A stretch of 15,733 bases of DNA from WGAB01 sp964406105 (GCA_964406105.1 CAYOQK010000059.1:1-15733), one strand, 5' to 3'. Positions 1 to 7,451 are shown, counted from the first letter of the stretch. A program made the numbers and translations. Notes: a model not told the origin generated them from the letters alone.

Positions 1-2
1 TG

Positions 3-31
3 TTGACCCCTGGAAGGGGCTCATCTATAAT
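3..31 (+). promoter_or_regulatory. Sigma70-type promoter upstream of the wzz leader
   Basis: The -35 hexamer TTGACC (3-8, 5 of 6 consensus) and the -10 hexamer TATAAT (26-31, 6 of 6) are separated by exactly 17 nt. This is one of the two best promoters in the window. Transcription would begin near 38 and run through a roughly 200-nt leader into the Wzz-like gene at 246. Position 38 is also the G of a GTG opening a 60-codon ORF. No terminator-like hairpin with a T-tract lies between the promoter and wzz, so co-transcription is the simplest reading. The strength of the promoter is inferred from consensus match only. Confidence 0.8.
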
Positions 32-37
32 TGCGGC

Positions 38-220
38 GTGCGTGTTCTGGAGATGCAATTCCCCCCGAAGGCATGGGATTTTCAGCGGTTCGGGCTGACC
101 CCCACTAAGTTGTGGGCCCGGCTCACCAACACAGACCTCCCGAGGATCTTTGTGACAAGCATTCGTTCCCATAACGAACCTTTGCATGGGTCCTTTGAGG
201 AGAGATCCACCAGCGTCTAA
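38..220 (+). CDS. Possible leaderless 60-aa small protein, unknown function
   Basis: A GTG-initiated frame of 60 codons fills most of the leader between the promoter and wzz and ends 25 nt before the wzz start. The GTG lies 6 nt after the -10 hexamer, just where transcription should start, which would make it a leaderless message. GC by codon position, counted by hand, is about 52, 47 and 70 percent (positions 1, 2, 3), the coding-like pattern expected in a GC-rich genome. The product has no signal peptide, membrane segment or motif I recognise. An internal ATG at 53 is an alternative start but has no well-spaced ribosome site. The same stretch can also be folded as a structured RNA, so the ORF could be fortuitous. 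I do not assign a function. Confidence 0.35.
   Translation: MRVLEMQFPPKAWDFQRFGLTPTKLWARLTNTDLPRIFVTSIRSHNEPLHGSFEERSTSV
46..203 (+). other. Possible structured RNA leader (rod-like fold)
   Basis: Nested pairings can be drawn by eye: 53-57 with 183-187 (ATGCA/TGCAT), 68-71 with 179-182 (AAGG/CCTT), 73-78 with 167-172 (ATGGGA/TCCCAT), then an apical hairpin 91-94/117-120 and 101-105/112-116 (CCCAC, loop TAAGTT, GTGGG). A competing local hairpin, TTCGTT-CCCAT-AACGAA, lies at 162-178. The overall shape (closing stem, open middle, apical hairpin) loosely resembles 6S RNA, but I do not recognise 6S consensus bases, and stems of 4-6 bp are expected by chance in 200 nt. It competes with the small-ORF interpretation of the same region. 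Confidence 0.2.
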
Positions 221-245
221 AGCATCCTTTGGAGAATGAGAGGAT

Positions 246-1337
246 ATGGCTATGACACGTGAACCTACTACCGATTCCCCCGAGGTCGGGCTTCACCTGG
301 GCCTGTTGTGGGCCTTGATCCGGAAGCATCTCCGGAAGATCATGGGGTACAGCCTGGGGTTGGGGGTGTTGATGGGGCTTTTGTCTCTATTCGTGATCCC
401 CAAAAAGTACGAGGCTAAGGCTGTACTTTTGCCCCCTGGGGGAGAATCACTTACAGGAGGCGGCTGGATCAAGAGCTTGATCCCCGGTTTAGGGGGCGGA
501 ACCTCGGCGGAGATCGTGATGGCTCTGCTCCAAAGCGACCGGGTTTGCTGGTCGGTGGTTCGGAACCTGCGGCTGGACACCCTGTGGAACGACACCGTTC
601 GGCAAAAACTTATCCAACGAGCCCAAAACAGACTCAAGGTGGAAAGCGATGTAACCCTGGGCACCATCGCCGTGAAATTCCGGGAACGAGACCCCCGACT
701 GGCGGCTCGGGTAGTACAAGAGTTCCTGTACGTAACCGAACAACTCAATGACACCCTCAAGATCAGCCCCATCAAGCCCTTCCTCAAGGTGTTGGATCCT
801 CCTTTTCCTCCTCGGAAAAAAGCCAGTCCTAAAACCTCCTTGAACGTTCTGCTTACCCTCTTCCTCTCCTTCCTGTTGTTCTCCGGGTACTATGGGTACC
901 GCGAGCTCCGGAAACCTCACATAGAGGACTGCTGGGACCTGCAGCTGGTTCTCGGGGAGGTGCCCTGCCGACTCTATCTGGGCCCGCAGGACCAGGGAAC
1001 CCTTAAATACCCTGGACTTCGGGTGGTCACCTCGGAAAAACGGGGTTTCCTCACCTGGTTCCCTGGGGCTCCCCAAACCCTGTTGGACCAAGTGGCTCGG
1101 GATCTCCAAGACCTTGCGGCCCCAGAGGGCAACGCGCGCCCCTGGGTTTTGGAGGGCCCTTTGCCGAAGCAATTGCCTAAGATCCTGCACCAGATTCAAC
1201 CCGGACAGGAATTTTGGGTGATGCTCCCCCAAGGTAAGGTCCAGAAGAGGGAAATCCGGGAACTCTGGGAAGTACTTCATGCCCAGGGAGTACAACCTAC
1301 CCTGTGGGTTGTGGTCCCCTCATCAGCAGGCGGATAG
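246..1337 (+). CDS. Wzz-like polysaccharide co-polymerase (chain length determinant)
   Basis: This 363-aa inner-membrane protein has the Wzz layout: TM1 at about residues 33-51, a periplasmic helical domain, the proline-rich segment DPPFPPRKKASPK (184-196) and TM2 at about 198-217. Wzz proteins set the chain length of O-antigen, capsule or exopolysaccharide made by Wzy polymerases. Unlike a simple Wzz it continues about 145 residues into the cytoplasm. That tail has the beta-helix-beta rhythm of the BY-kinase (CpsD/Wzc) domain fused to many PCP-2 proteins, but I see no Walker A, so it is probably not a kinase. An ATG at 252 sits 8 nt after GAGG (240-243) and is an alternative start. The gene is driven by the promoter at 3-31. 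Its last 41 bp overlap the 3' end of the Wzx-like gene on the other strand. Confidence 0.85.
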   Translation: MAMTREPTTDSPEVGLHLGLLWALIRKHLRKIMGYSLGLGVLMGLLSLFVIPKKYEAKAVLLPPGGESLTGGGWIKSLIPGLGGGTSAEIVMALLQSDRVCWSVVRNLRLDTLWNDTVRQKLIQRAQNRLKVESDVTLGTIAVKFRERDPRLAARVVQEFLYVTEQLNDTLKISPIKPFLKVLDPPFPPRKKASPKTSLNVLLTLFLSFLLFSGYYGYRELRKPHIEDCWDLQLVLGEVPCRLYLGPQDQGTLKYPGLRVVTSEKRGFLTWFPGAPQTLLDQVARDLQDLAAPEGNARPWVLEGPLPKQLPKILHQIQPGQEFWVMLPQGKVQKREIRELWEVLHAQGVQPTLWVVVPSSAGG

Positions 1338-2538
1338 CGATCCCCAAAAGGATCAGGAGAAGGCTGGCCTCGGACAGTACCGTGGCCCAAGCGGCTCCGT
1401 ACCCTTGATACCGAGGGATCAGCAGAAGGTTCAGTACTCCATTGATCAGCACCGTGAGCATAATGGCTCCGGTGCGCAGGGGCTGATGGCCCGCACCCGT
1501 AAGGGCGTCTCCCACCACCCGGTGGGCCGCTTGGAACAATAGGGTGAGACTCAAGACCTTCAGGATTCCCACCGAGGGCAAGTACTCCATGCCAAAGATC
1601 CCCTGCACCAGCCAGGAGCCCAGGGTCCACAGGAAGAGCACCACAGCGATCGCATAGAGGAGAGCCAAGGGCATAAGCCGAAGGCCCAGGGCCATGCTGT
1701 GATGCAGACTCTTGGATCCAGCACGGAAAAATCGGGGGTAGGACACAGTCAACAACGCGGACAAGGGGAAAAGGGCGTACTGAACCAGCCTATAGGCCAC
1801 AGTGTACACCCCCACCACGGCGTGGGCTGTGAAGGCGGCCAGCATCATTTTATCTATGTTGCCGTACACCTCAATGGAGAGGGTGGACAAAGAAAAGGGG
1901 AGCCCCCGGCGCACCTCCCGAAGGGTCAACTGGAAGGTGAAGATCTCCCGGGGAACCCGCAGCAGGATGAGGAGGCCCACAAACAGCAGTTCCACCGGTA
2001 CCAGGGCGAGGATCAGGTGGGGGAGGTGAAACTGACCATGGAAAGAAAGCCACAGAAGCACCACTACGGCCAACCGCAGGGTAGGGAACGCGCCCAAGAT
2101 ATAGCCCGCGATCTTCTTGAATTCTTCCCGTCCCTGAAAGATGCCCTGAATCAGGTCCAACAGTGCATACGTAGCCACCTCGCCAAAGATAAAAAGAAAC
2201 AGGATCCCCCAAGGGAGATGGAAACGCAGCAGGTAATAAAACCCCAGGGCTCCCAAAGCCGACAGCACAAGGGCAAGCCCACTGCCAAAGACAAAGCCGC
2301 TGAAGAACAAGGGGCTGGGCAAGGGTTTGCGCGTAGAAAGATGCTGAACAAACAAGTGAGAATGTCCCAGGTGAGCCAGAGGCCACACGATCCGAACGTA
2401 GGCGGCCAGTGTTGCGTATATCCCCAGTTCAGAGGGTCCCAAAACCCGGCTGATGGCCACAAAGAAGAGAAGGCGAATGAGCCGGGTGTAGGAAAGGGAA
2501 AAGAGCATGGTAGCTACATCCCGGGCAATCCTTCTCAT
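1297..2538 (-). CDS. Wzx-like polysaccharide flippase (MATE/MOP superfamily)
   Basis: A 413-aa, very hydrophobic protein with about 12 predicted membrane helices. The N-terminus shows the typical RLLFFVAISRVLGPSELGIY pattern of PST/Wzx flippases, and the central loop has NIDKMMLAAF followed by a GVYTVAYRL segment. These proteins move undecaprenyl-linked sugar repeat units across the inner membrane. I start it at the ATG at 2538-2536, which overlaps the TGA of the upstream polymerase gene (ATGA). The frame stays open a further 20 codons upstream, but that stretch is a Gly/Ser/Arg-rich read of the polymerase gene. It is the last gene of the seven-gene minus-strand run, placed directly after the Wzy/WaaL-like gene as expected for a Wzx/Wzy pathway. 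Its stop lies inside the convergent wzz gene. Confidence 0.88.
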   Translation of the reverse strand: MRRIARDVATMLFSLSYTRLIRLLFFVAISRVLGPSELGIYATLAAYVRIVWPLAHLGHSHLFVQHLSTRKPLPSPLFFSGFVFGSGLALVLSALGALGFYYLLRFHLPWGILFLFIFGEVATYALLDLIQGIFQGREEFKKIAGYILGAFPTLRLAVVVLLWLSFHGQFHLPHLILALVPVELLFVGLLILLRVPREIFTFQLTLREVRRGLPFSLSTLSIEVYGNIDKMMLAAFTAHAVVGVYTVAYRLVQYALFPLSALLTVSYPRFFRAGSKSLHHSMALGLRLMPLALLYAIAVVLFLWTLGSWLVQGIFGMEYLPSVGILKVLSLTLLFQAAHRVVGDALTGAGHQPLRTGAIMLTVLINGVLNLLLIPRYQGYGAAWATVLSEASLLLILLGIAIRLLMRGPQPTG

Positions 2539-3842
2539 TCCGCAGCCTCCTGCACTGCCTGCTGAGCCAGTGCCTGAACCAGGCCTAAACCGACCCACCA
2601 GTACACCCGGTTGTAGCCATCGGTATACTGCATGGTGATGAGGATGAAGAAGAACACAAAGAGCAAAATCCCCTCACGAGGACGGATTTTCAGCGCTCTG
2701 AGAAGCCAACGAAACACGAAGAAGAGAAAGCCCAAAAACAGGGTGACCCCAATCAGCCCTCCCTCGGCGAGAACGGCGATAAAGAGGTTCTTGTAGCCGA
2801 TGGATACATCTGTGGCCTCACCCTTGAGCATCCAGAAGATCTCCTGGCTCACAATGCCCACCCGATTCAAGTACTCGTGGAAGTAGAACACCAGGTTGCC
2901 ACTGCCGATTCCCCACAGCGGGTGGTTCAAAAAGAGTTGGATTCCCACAGCCATCTCCACTGCACGTGTTAGCACGGTGTTCTCATAAATCCCTGTCTGG
3001 AGCAGGAACTGACCGGTACGAGAGAGAAGGCTCAAGGGCACGAGCACGGCAAAGGCCAAAAGCCCCAGGAGCAGGATGTGGCCCCGTCGGGAGCGCTGCG
3101 GCGCTACGAAACTCAGGGTCCAAAGGCTTAGGAAAAACGCCAGGATAAACCCCAACAGGGCCCCTTTGGACCCCATCACCAACAGCAACAGAAACACACC
3201 CGCAAGGAGCAGGAAGGGGCCCCATCCTTTTCTCCGCTCTGCCAAAACCAGGTACAGGTACAGGGCCCCGTAGATCACGAGGTAGGGAGCTCCCATAGAA
3301 GGCTCTGGGGTGGTGAGCCGCAGTCGCTGGCTGAAGGTTCCATAAGGACTCTCCGGAGATCGTGGATGCAACAACGGCTCTATAGGTAGCACGCCCGAAA
3401 TGCCCACCACGTACTTCACATACTCCAGGAGCCCGTAAATGCCGAGAAACAACAGGGTGTAGCCCAGGGCCCGGCGAAGTGTGGGATGGGATACCCGGAA
3501 CACGAGCCGACGGGTGGTGAAATAAAAGGCCAGGGCAAGGCCGATCATGGTGCTCTGTTTTAGGCTTTTGATCATACCGTGTTCGTCCTGCACCACCCGT
3601 TCCATCAGGGGGATAGAAAGAAAAATCCCTGCCACCAGCATATAGCCGAAAAACAAAAGAAACCAAAGCTCAGAGGTTTCCAACCACAATACCCCACGCC
3701 GTCGCCGAAGTTCGTCTGCCAAGAAAAGCAACGCCAGCAATACCGTAACAAAGGCAGGGATCACGATGCTGAAGAATGCCTGCATGGCCTCGGAGGGCGC
3801 GGTGTGGATCAAGGGAGAAACCAGGAAGTACAGATACGCCAT
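2535..3842 (-). CDS. O-antigen polymerase/ligase family protein (Wzy/WaaL-like)
   Basis: A 435-aa polytopic membrane protein with the O-antigen ligase (Wzy_C) signature: GSKGALLGF at about residues 224-232, the HPLWGIGSGN motif at about 307-316 before a large periplasmic loop, and the AVLAEGGLIGVTLFLGF helix at about 356-372. The family either polymerises lipid-linked repeat units (Wzy) or ligates glycan to lipid A or proteins (WaaL/PglL), and sequence alone does not separate these. Lying between a glycosyltransferase and a flippase, with a Wzz nearby, a Wzy role is favoured. I chose the ATG at 3842, five bases after the stop of the glycosyltransferase gene. A start at 3908 would overlap that gene by about 60 bp and add a polar tail. 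The stop codon overlaps the flippase start (ATGA). Confidence 0.87.
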   Translation of the reverse strand: MAYLYFLVSPLIHTAPSEAMQAFFSIVIPAFVTVLLALLFLADELRRRRGVLWLETSELWFLLFFGYMLVAGIFLSIPLMERVVQDEHGMIKSLKQSTMIGLALAFYFTTRRLVFRVSHPTLRRALGYTLLFLGIYGLLEYVKYVVGISGVLPIEPLLHPRSPESPYGTFSQRLRLTTPEPSMGAPYLVIYGALYLYLVLAERRKGWGPFLLLAGVFLLLLVMGSKGALLGFILAFFLSLWTLSFVAPQRSRRGHILLLGLLAFAVLVPLSLLSRTGQFLLQTGIYENTVLTRAVEMAVGIQLFLNHPLWGIGSGNLVFYFHEYLNRVGIVSQEIFWMLKGEATDVSIGYKNLFIAVLAEGGLIGVTLFLGFLFFVFRWLLRALKIRPREGILLFVFFFILITMQYTDGYNRVYWWVGLGLVQALAQQAVQEAAE

Positions 3843-3847
3843 GGCCC

Positions 3848-5011
3848 TTACGTGGTTTTGAGTAGGGTTTGAAGTTCTTGGGAAAGGCGAAAGCCCACCT
3901 GTTCCCAACGATGATAACGTCGGACGCGCCGCAAACCCTCCTCCCGTAAGCGGTAATAACGTTCAGGCGAGGTGAAGAGCCCGAGAACCTGCTGTACCCA
4001 CTCCTCCGGTGTTCGGGCGATGGCCAACGCAGGCCTTAGATGGGGTACCCCAGCGGCCCCTGCCTCCGAGGTCACCACCGGAATCCCCATGGCCAGGGCT
4101 TCCAGAATCTTGATCTGTACCCCGGAGGCCATCCGCAGGGGCACCACAAAGAGCCCTCCCTTCCGAATGTACACCCGAACGTCGGGCACGAAACCCGTGA
4201 TCTTCACCCCCGGCGTCTCCAGGTTGGGAGGCGGATTTTTGCCCACCACCCACAACCGAAGGCCAGGAAGGGCCTTTCGCAATTGAGGAAACACCTCCTT
4301 CAGGAACCACCGTAATCCATCCAGGTTGGGGATCCACTCCATGGATCCCAAGAAGATCAAGTGCTTGCGTTCTGGAGAAACCTCCTGGGGGGTGAAGTAC
4401 TCTAAGTCCACACCGGGCGGGATCACCCGTGCGTGGGGCATCGGAAAGGCCTGGCGGTCGCGTTCACTTAAGAAGATCACCCGGTCCACCTGTGCGTAGA
4501 CACGCCGCTCGTAGTGATACATCTTGTGGGCCTGGAATCGCAGGGCTCCTCGCTTCCAGAACTGAGGGCTCAGCTGGCTGTACTGGAGCCATAGCTGGTG
4601 TTCAGCGTTGTGGGCCCGAAGCACCGTGGGGGCTGGGCTCCACCGCCGCACCGCTTCCACATACACTCCCATATGGGTATGGTCAAACCACACCAGATCC
4701 GGGGGATCCGCTGCAAGGATCCGGGAAAGCCGTTGGGCAAAGGCCGAAGACCGATACTTTTGGGTGGTAAACGGGTACTCAGAGCCCACGCTTTTCAGGA
4801 AATGCCACCAGGTGTTCCGGTAGGAAAGGGGGACGGTTTCCACAGGGATCCCCTCTGGAGGCGATTGGGTAAGGCGTTCCCGATCTGCAAAGCTCAACAC
4901 CCGGAGAGTCCAACCCTGTTGTGCCAAGGCCTTAAGCGTTCCGTAGGCCACGCTCACACCGCCTCCAAAGGGGCTGGGCAGTTGATGGGTGAGCACCAGG
5001 AGTTTGGGCAT
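3848..5011 (-). CDS. GT4-family glycosyltransferase
   Basis: A 387-aa GT-B fold transferase. The N-terminal domain opens with LVLTHQLPSPFGGGVSVAYG (5-24), the glycine-rich acceptor-side loop. The C-terminal GT1 domain begins near residue 217 (HLIFLGSMEWIPNLDGLRWF) and contains VVPLRMASGVQIKILEALAM (289-308), where E304 is the conserved nucleotide-sugar-binding glutamate. The first Glu of the classic EX7E pair is absent, as in several GT4 subfamilies resembling exopolysaccharide transferases. It should add a sugar from a nucleotide donor to a growing lipid-linked oligosaccharide at the cytoplasmic face. Donor and acceptor cannot be told. It starts 10 nt after dtd and ends 5 nt before the polymerase gene, so it is almost certainly co-transcribed with both. 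Confidence 0.9.
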   Translation of the reverse strand: MPKLLVLTHQLPSPFGGGVSVAYGTLKALAQQGWTLRVLSFADRERLTQSPPEGIPVETVPLSYRNTWWHFLKSVGSEYPFTTQKYRSSAFAQRLSRILAADPPDLVWFDHTHMGVYVEAVRRWSPAPTVLRAHNAEHQLWLQYSQLSPQFWKRGALRFQAHKMYHYERRVYAQVDRVIFLSERDRQAFPMPHARVIPPGVDLEYFTPQEVSPERKHLIFLGSMEWIPNLDGLRWFLKEVFPQLRKALPGLRLWVVGKNPPPNLETPGVKITGFVPDVRVYIRKGGLFVVPLRMASGVQIKILEALAMGIPVVTSEAGAAGVPHLRPALAIARTPEEWVQQVLGLFTSPERYYRLREEGLRRVRRYHRWEQVGFRLSQELQTLLKTT

Positions 5012-5021
5012 CGTGCGAAGT

Positions 5022-5471
5022 CTACTCAGGGGGCAGGTGCCACACCAGGGTCACCGGACCATCGTTGACCAGTTCAATGGCCATGGGGGCGCCGTAAAAC
5101 CCGGCCAAAACAGGGTGCCCCTGCCGCTGCACTTCCTGGAGCAGGGCCTCAAACAGGGTCCTCGCCTCTTCAAAGGGCATGGCCCGAAAGAAATCGGGGC
5201 GACGCCCCCGATCCAGCGAACCGGCCAGAGTGAAGTTGGACACCCAGAGCACCTGGTACCCCAAATCCAGCGGGGACCGGTTGAGTTTGCCGGCATCGTC
5301 CTCAAAAACGCGCAGGTGGTACACCTTGCGAACCACTTTGGGAAAAGGGGCCGGGGTATCTCCCCGTTCAAAACCCACGAGAACCAAAAGCCCTGCACCT
5401 ATGGACCGTTCCTCACCGGTTTGCCGATGAGTAACCCGAGCCCGTTGTACCCGTTGAATGACCAGGATCAT
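5022..5471 (-). CDS. dtd: D-aminoacyl-tRNA deacylase
   Basis: DTD hydrolyses D-amino acids (and glycine misattached to tRNA-Ala) from tRNAs, a chiral proofreading step in the cytoplasm. The 149-aa product has the usual family length. It shows the N-terminal MILVIQRVQRARV, the catalytic SNFTL motif (78-82, with Thr81; SQFTL is the commoner form), the GRRPDF segment (89-94), and the cross-subunit Gly-cisPro motif in NDGPVT (136-141). I chose the ATG at 5471 because the family begins with this M-x-V-x-QRV pattern; the 24 extra residues of the longer frame lie inside the ompH-like gene. It begins 7 nt after that gene's stop and lacks a clear ribosome site, suggesting translational coupling. Its presence in a polysaccharide gene run is probably hitch-hiking. 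Confidence 0.95.
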   Translation of the reverse strand: MILVIQRVQRARVTHRQTGEERSIGAGLLVLVGFERGDTPAPFPKVVRKVYHLRVFEDDAGKLNRSPLDLGYQVLWVSNFTLAGSLDRGRRPDFFRAMPFEEARTLFEALLQEVQRQGHPVLAGFYGAPMAIELVNDGPVTLVWHLPPE

Positions 5472-5478
5472 GGCATGT

Positions 5479-6444
5479 TTATGGCTGATACCGGGTGGCC
5501 AACTGGAGGGCCAGGTTCCGGGCCGCGATGGCAAGGTCTGCATCCCGATCTACAGAGGTGGTCCTCTGTTCTGCGATCAGCTGATGGTCCAAGGTGGAGT
5601 ACAGCCGCACCACGAATTCCACCTGATCGCCTGCCTTTCGGGCAACGGTACCGTAGGTGTACAGGTCGGTTTGGAGCGCCAAGGCCATTTGGTAACAGTC
5701 GGCCTCCTGAAGGTTCAGCAGGTCCAGGTTCCTGCGGTTGACCTCTGAGAGCACTTGGCCTTGGGGCAAAACATCAAACTTGGGGGAACTTTGGAAGCCT
5801 TGTCGCAGGTAGTCGGCCAGTTTGGTTCCCAGATTGCGGGCAGCCACCTGTTGGTCTTCCTCCTTTAAAGGAAACACCGCCAGGCGGGCTTTAATCAAAG
5901 ACCCTGGGGCTTCGGCGGCTACGTACTCCTTGTTGAGTTCAGCGATGACGTCGTCGGTGAAATCGTTTTCCCCTGAGGCATAGAGGACAGCGTCTGAAGA
6001 GAGATCCAGGACCAGATCATAGCCGTTCTCCTGGGCGAGTTGATAAACGGTCTCGTGGACCTTACGGATCAGGGGATCCAAGAGTTCTCGGGTTTTTTGT
6101 TGGATTCGGCCGTTTTTGCCCCACACCTGCCGCCAGTACTCTTGGTACGCCTGTTCATACTGCTGGATCTCGCGTTCCCGTAGGATCTTTTCCTCGTCGG
6201 TGAGCATCACCCGATCCCGTTCCAAGCGGGCTCGGGCGGAGTCCACCAGGGCCCGTAGGCTATCTCGGGTGCGTTCCACTTCGCGGATGAAGCGTTGGAG
6301 CTCGCGTTTGGCATCCTGTAGGTCTTTGTACTCCTGCAGGATGCGCTCCATGTGCACGTAGCCAATGCTCACGGCTTGAGCACGTGGGGAAATCCAAAGG
6401 AGGGAAAGCAGACCCAAGAGCCAGAGGATCCAGGTTTTTCGCAT
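5479..6444 (-). CDS. Skp/OmpH-family periplasmic protein with extra C-terminal domain
   Basis: A 321-aa exported protein. Residues 1-24 are a signal peptide (hydrophobic core, RAQA|VSIGY cleavage). Residues 25-172 match the Skp/OmpH chaperone family: IGYVHMERILQEY, then a long charged coiled coil (about 40-130), then the typical closing strands LVLDLSSDAVLYA and DFTDDVIAELN. Skp holds unfolded outer-membrane proteins in the periplasm for delivery to BAM. Family members are usually 150-190 aa; this one continues with about 135 residues (186-319) starting ARLAVFPLKEEDQQVAARNL. That part has an alpha/beta pattern reminiscent of the TolB N-terminal/CsgG-like domains (a strand, a helix of the type that defines an LxDxL region, then VLPQGQVL). 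It starts 17 nt after the acyltransferase gene. The Skp call is strong; the C-terminal domain assignment is tentative. Confidence 0.87.
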   Translation of the reverse strand: MRKTWILWLLGLLSLLWISPRAQAVSIGYVHMERILQEYKDLQDAKRELQRFIREVERTRDSLRALVDSARARLERDRVMLTDEEKILREREIQQYEQAYQEYWRQVWGKNGRIQQKTRELLDPLIRKVHETVYQLAQENGYDLVLDLSSDAVLYASGENDFTDDVIAELNKEYVAAEAPGSLIKARLAVFPLKEEDQQVAARNLGTKLADYLRQGFQSSPKFDVLPQGQVLSEVNRRNLDLLNLQEADCYQMALALQTDLYTYGTVARKAGDQVEFVVRLYSTLDHQLIAEQRTTSVDRDADLAIAARNLALQLATRYQP

Positions 6445-6461
6445 AGCCCAAGAATTCTACA

Positions 6462-7451
6462 TCATAACCGAGTACGCGACCATAGGCGTCGCAACGAATC
6501 CAAAAGGGGCACCCGGCACCACGTGAGATGTTGTACGGGCACGGGTTTGGCCCCGAAACTCTGTTTGAAGTGTTCTACGCCGGCCATGCCCATACTGGTG
6601 CCCAGGTCCAGCACCTGCAGGGGAAACCGAGCCATGAGGCCTCGCAGGGCCTCCACCAGCAGAAAGGTCAGAGGCGAAAGGGAAGCAGCCTGTGGGGCGT
6701 GCACCCCCAGGAAGTAGAAGGCCTCCCCCAGTCCACGGAGGATCCATAGGGCCGCCACAGGGCGGCCCTGGTGTTCGGCGATCCACAGATGGGCCCGACC
6801 GCTTTGAAGCAGTGCACGCCAGTATGCCTCAGGGTACACCCGCACCCAGGTCTTTTGGCGGTAAAGATGCCAAAAAGCGGACAGGTGCTCGGCCCCCTCC
6901 AGGGCCTGGAGCCCTGCCCTTTGGCCCCGGCGATAGATGTTTCTGCGCTTTGAGGGCAGCACTTTCTCAAAAAAGTGCTGGAAAGAGGGCCCGGGTTGGA
7001 GCCGAAAGGTGCGGTCCTGGGGCTGGCCTAAGGGCGAAATCCCCAGGTGAGGAAGCCGAGGCAGGGTAAGATAGGCACAGGGGGTTCGGAGCCCCAGCAG
7101 GGCGGGCAGCACCTGCCGGTATAAGGTCACGGAGGCCGGTGGGGATCCGGCAAGGGGCAACAAGCCACCATAGGCACCATCGGGGCCGGAGTAGAGCCAC
7201 CGAAATCCTCCCCGCCGAGTCCTTAACAGGGGGAGCAAATACACCCCTTGATCGGTTTCAACCCGGAGGGCTTGGGCCTCGTACCCCGGGTGTAGGGTTT
7301 CCTGAACCTGATACGCCTCGGGCAGGTAAAAGAAGGGCAGCGGGTGCAGAGACGCCACGGCCCTTTGCCATTCCTCAACGGAGATTGGAAAAACCCTTAG
7401 CGTCATTCCCCTGTTGTGATGCGGCTGTTTCAGAGGTTGGGTTTCGTTCAC
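6462..7451 (-). CDS. FemAB/BioF2-like GNAT acyltransferase
   Basis: A 329-aa soluble protein of the FemAB-like/GNAT_6 type, with two tandem GNAT folds. Diagnostic stretches are LPSKRRNIYRRGQRAGL (165-181), AEHQGRPVAALWIL (225-238) and the C-terminal SPLTFLLVEALRG (259-271) with LDLGTSMGMAGVEHFKQSFG (281-300). Relatives transfer amino acids from tRNA to peptidoglycan precursors or acylate sugars in exopolysaccharide loci; the donor here is not evident. The GTG start at 7451 overlaps the yggS stop (GTGA) and has AGGGA a few bases upstream. The family core begins about residue 16, so the ATG at 7406 is an alternative. Lying in the same run as glycosyltransferase, Wzy and Wzx genes, it may decorate the surface glycan or its carrier. 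That role is inferred from context. Confidence 0.8.
   Translation of the reverse strand: MNETQPLKQPHHNRGMTLRVFPISVEEWQRAVASLHPLPFFYLPEAYQVQETLHPGYEAQALRVETDQGVYLLPLLRTRRGGFRWLYSGPDGAYGGLLPLAGSPPASVTLYRQVLPALLGLRTPCAYLTLPRLPHLGISPLGQPQDRTFRLQPGPSFQHFFEKVLPSKRRNIYRRGQRAGLQALEGAEHLSAFWHLYRQKTWVRVYPEAYWRALLQSGRAHLWIAEHQGRPVAALWILRGLGEAFYFLGVHAPQAASLSPLTFLLVEALRGLMARFPLQVLDLGTSMGMAGVEHFKQSFGAKPVPVQHLTWCRVPLLDSLRRLWSRTRL

Noticed and set aside
171..190. The string HNEPLH occurs in both the 60-aa small ORF and the ABC exporter.
   Set aside because: The codons differ and the flanking residues are unrelated, so a six-residue match is taken as chance.
1..245. A search for tRNA, tmRNA, SRP RNA or known riboswitch patterns in the wzz leader.
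   Set aside because: No cloverleaf, T-loop consensus, tmRNA ends or riboswitch core sequence could be found by eye.
489..1295. A 268-codon minus-strand frame opposite wzz, ending next to the Wzx stop.
   Set aside because: It is a shadow of the Wzz-like gene in another frame. It lacks recognisable domains, while the plus strand has a promoter and a complete Wzz architecture.
1699..2565. A 288-codon plus-strand frame opposite the Wzx-like gene.
   Set aside because: Low-complexity Gln/Gly/His/Lys-rich product, no motif, and fully antisense to a clear membrane protein gene.
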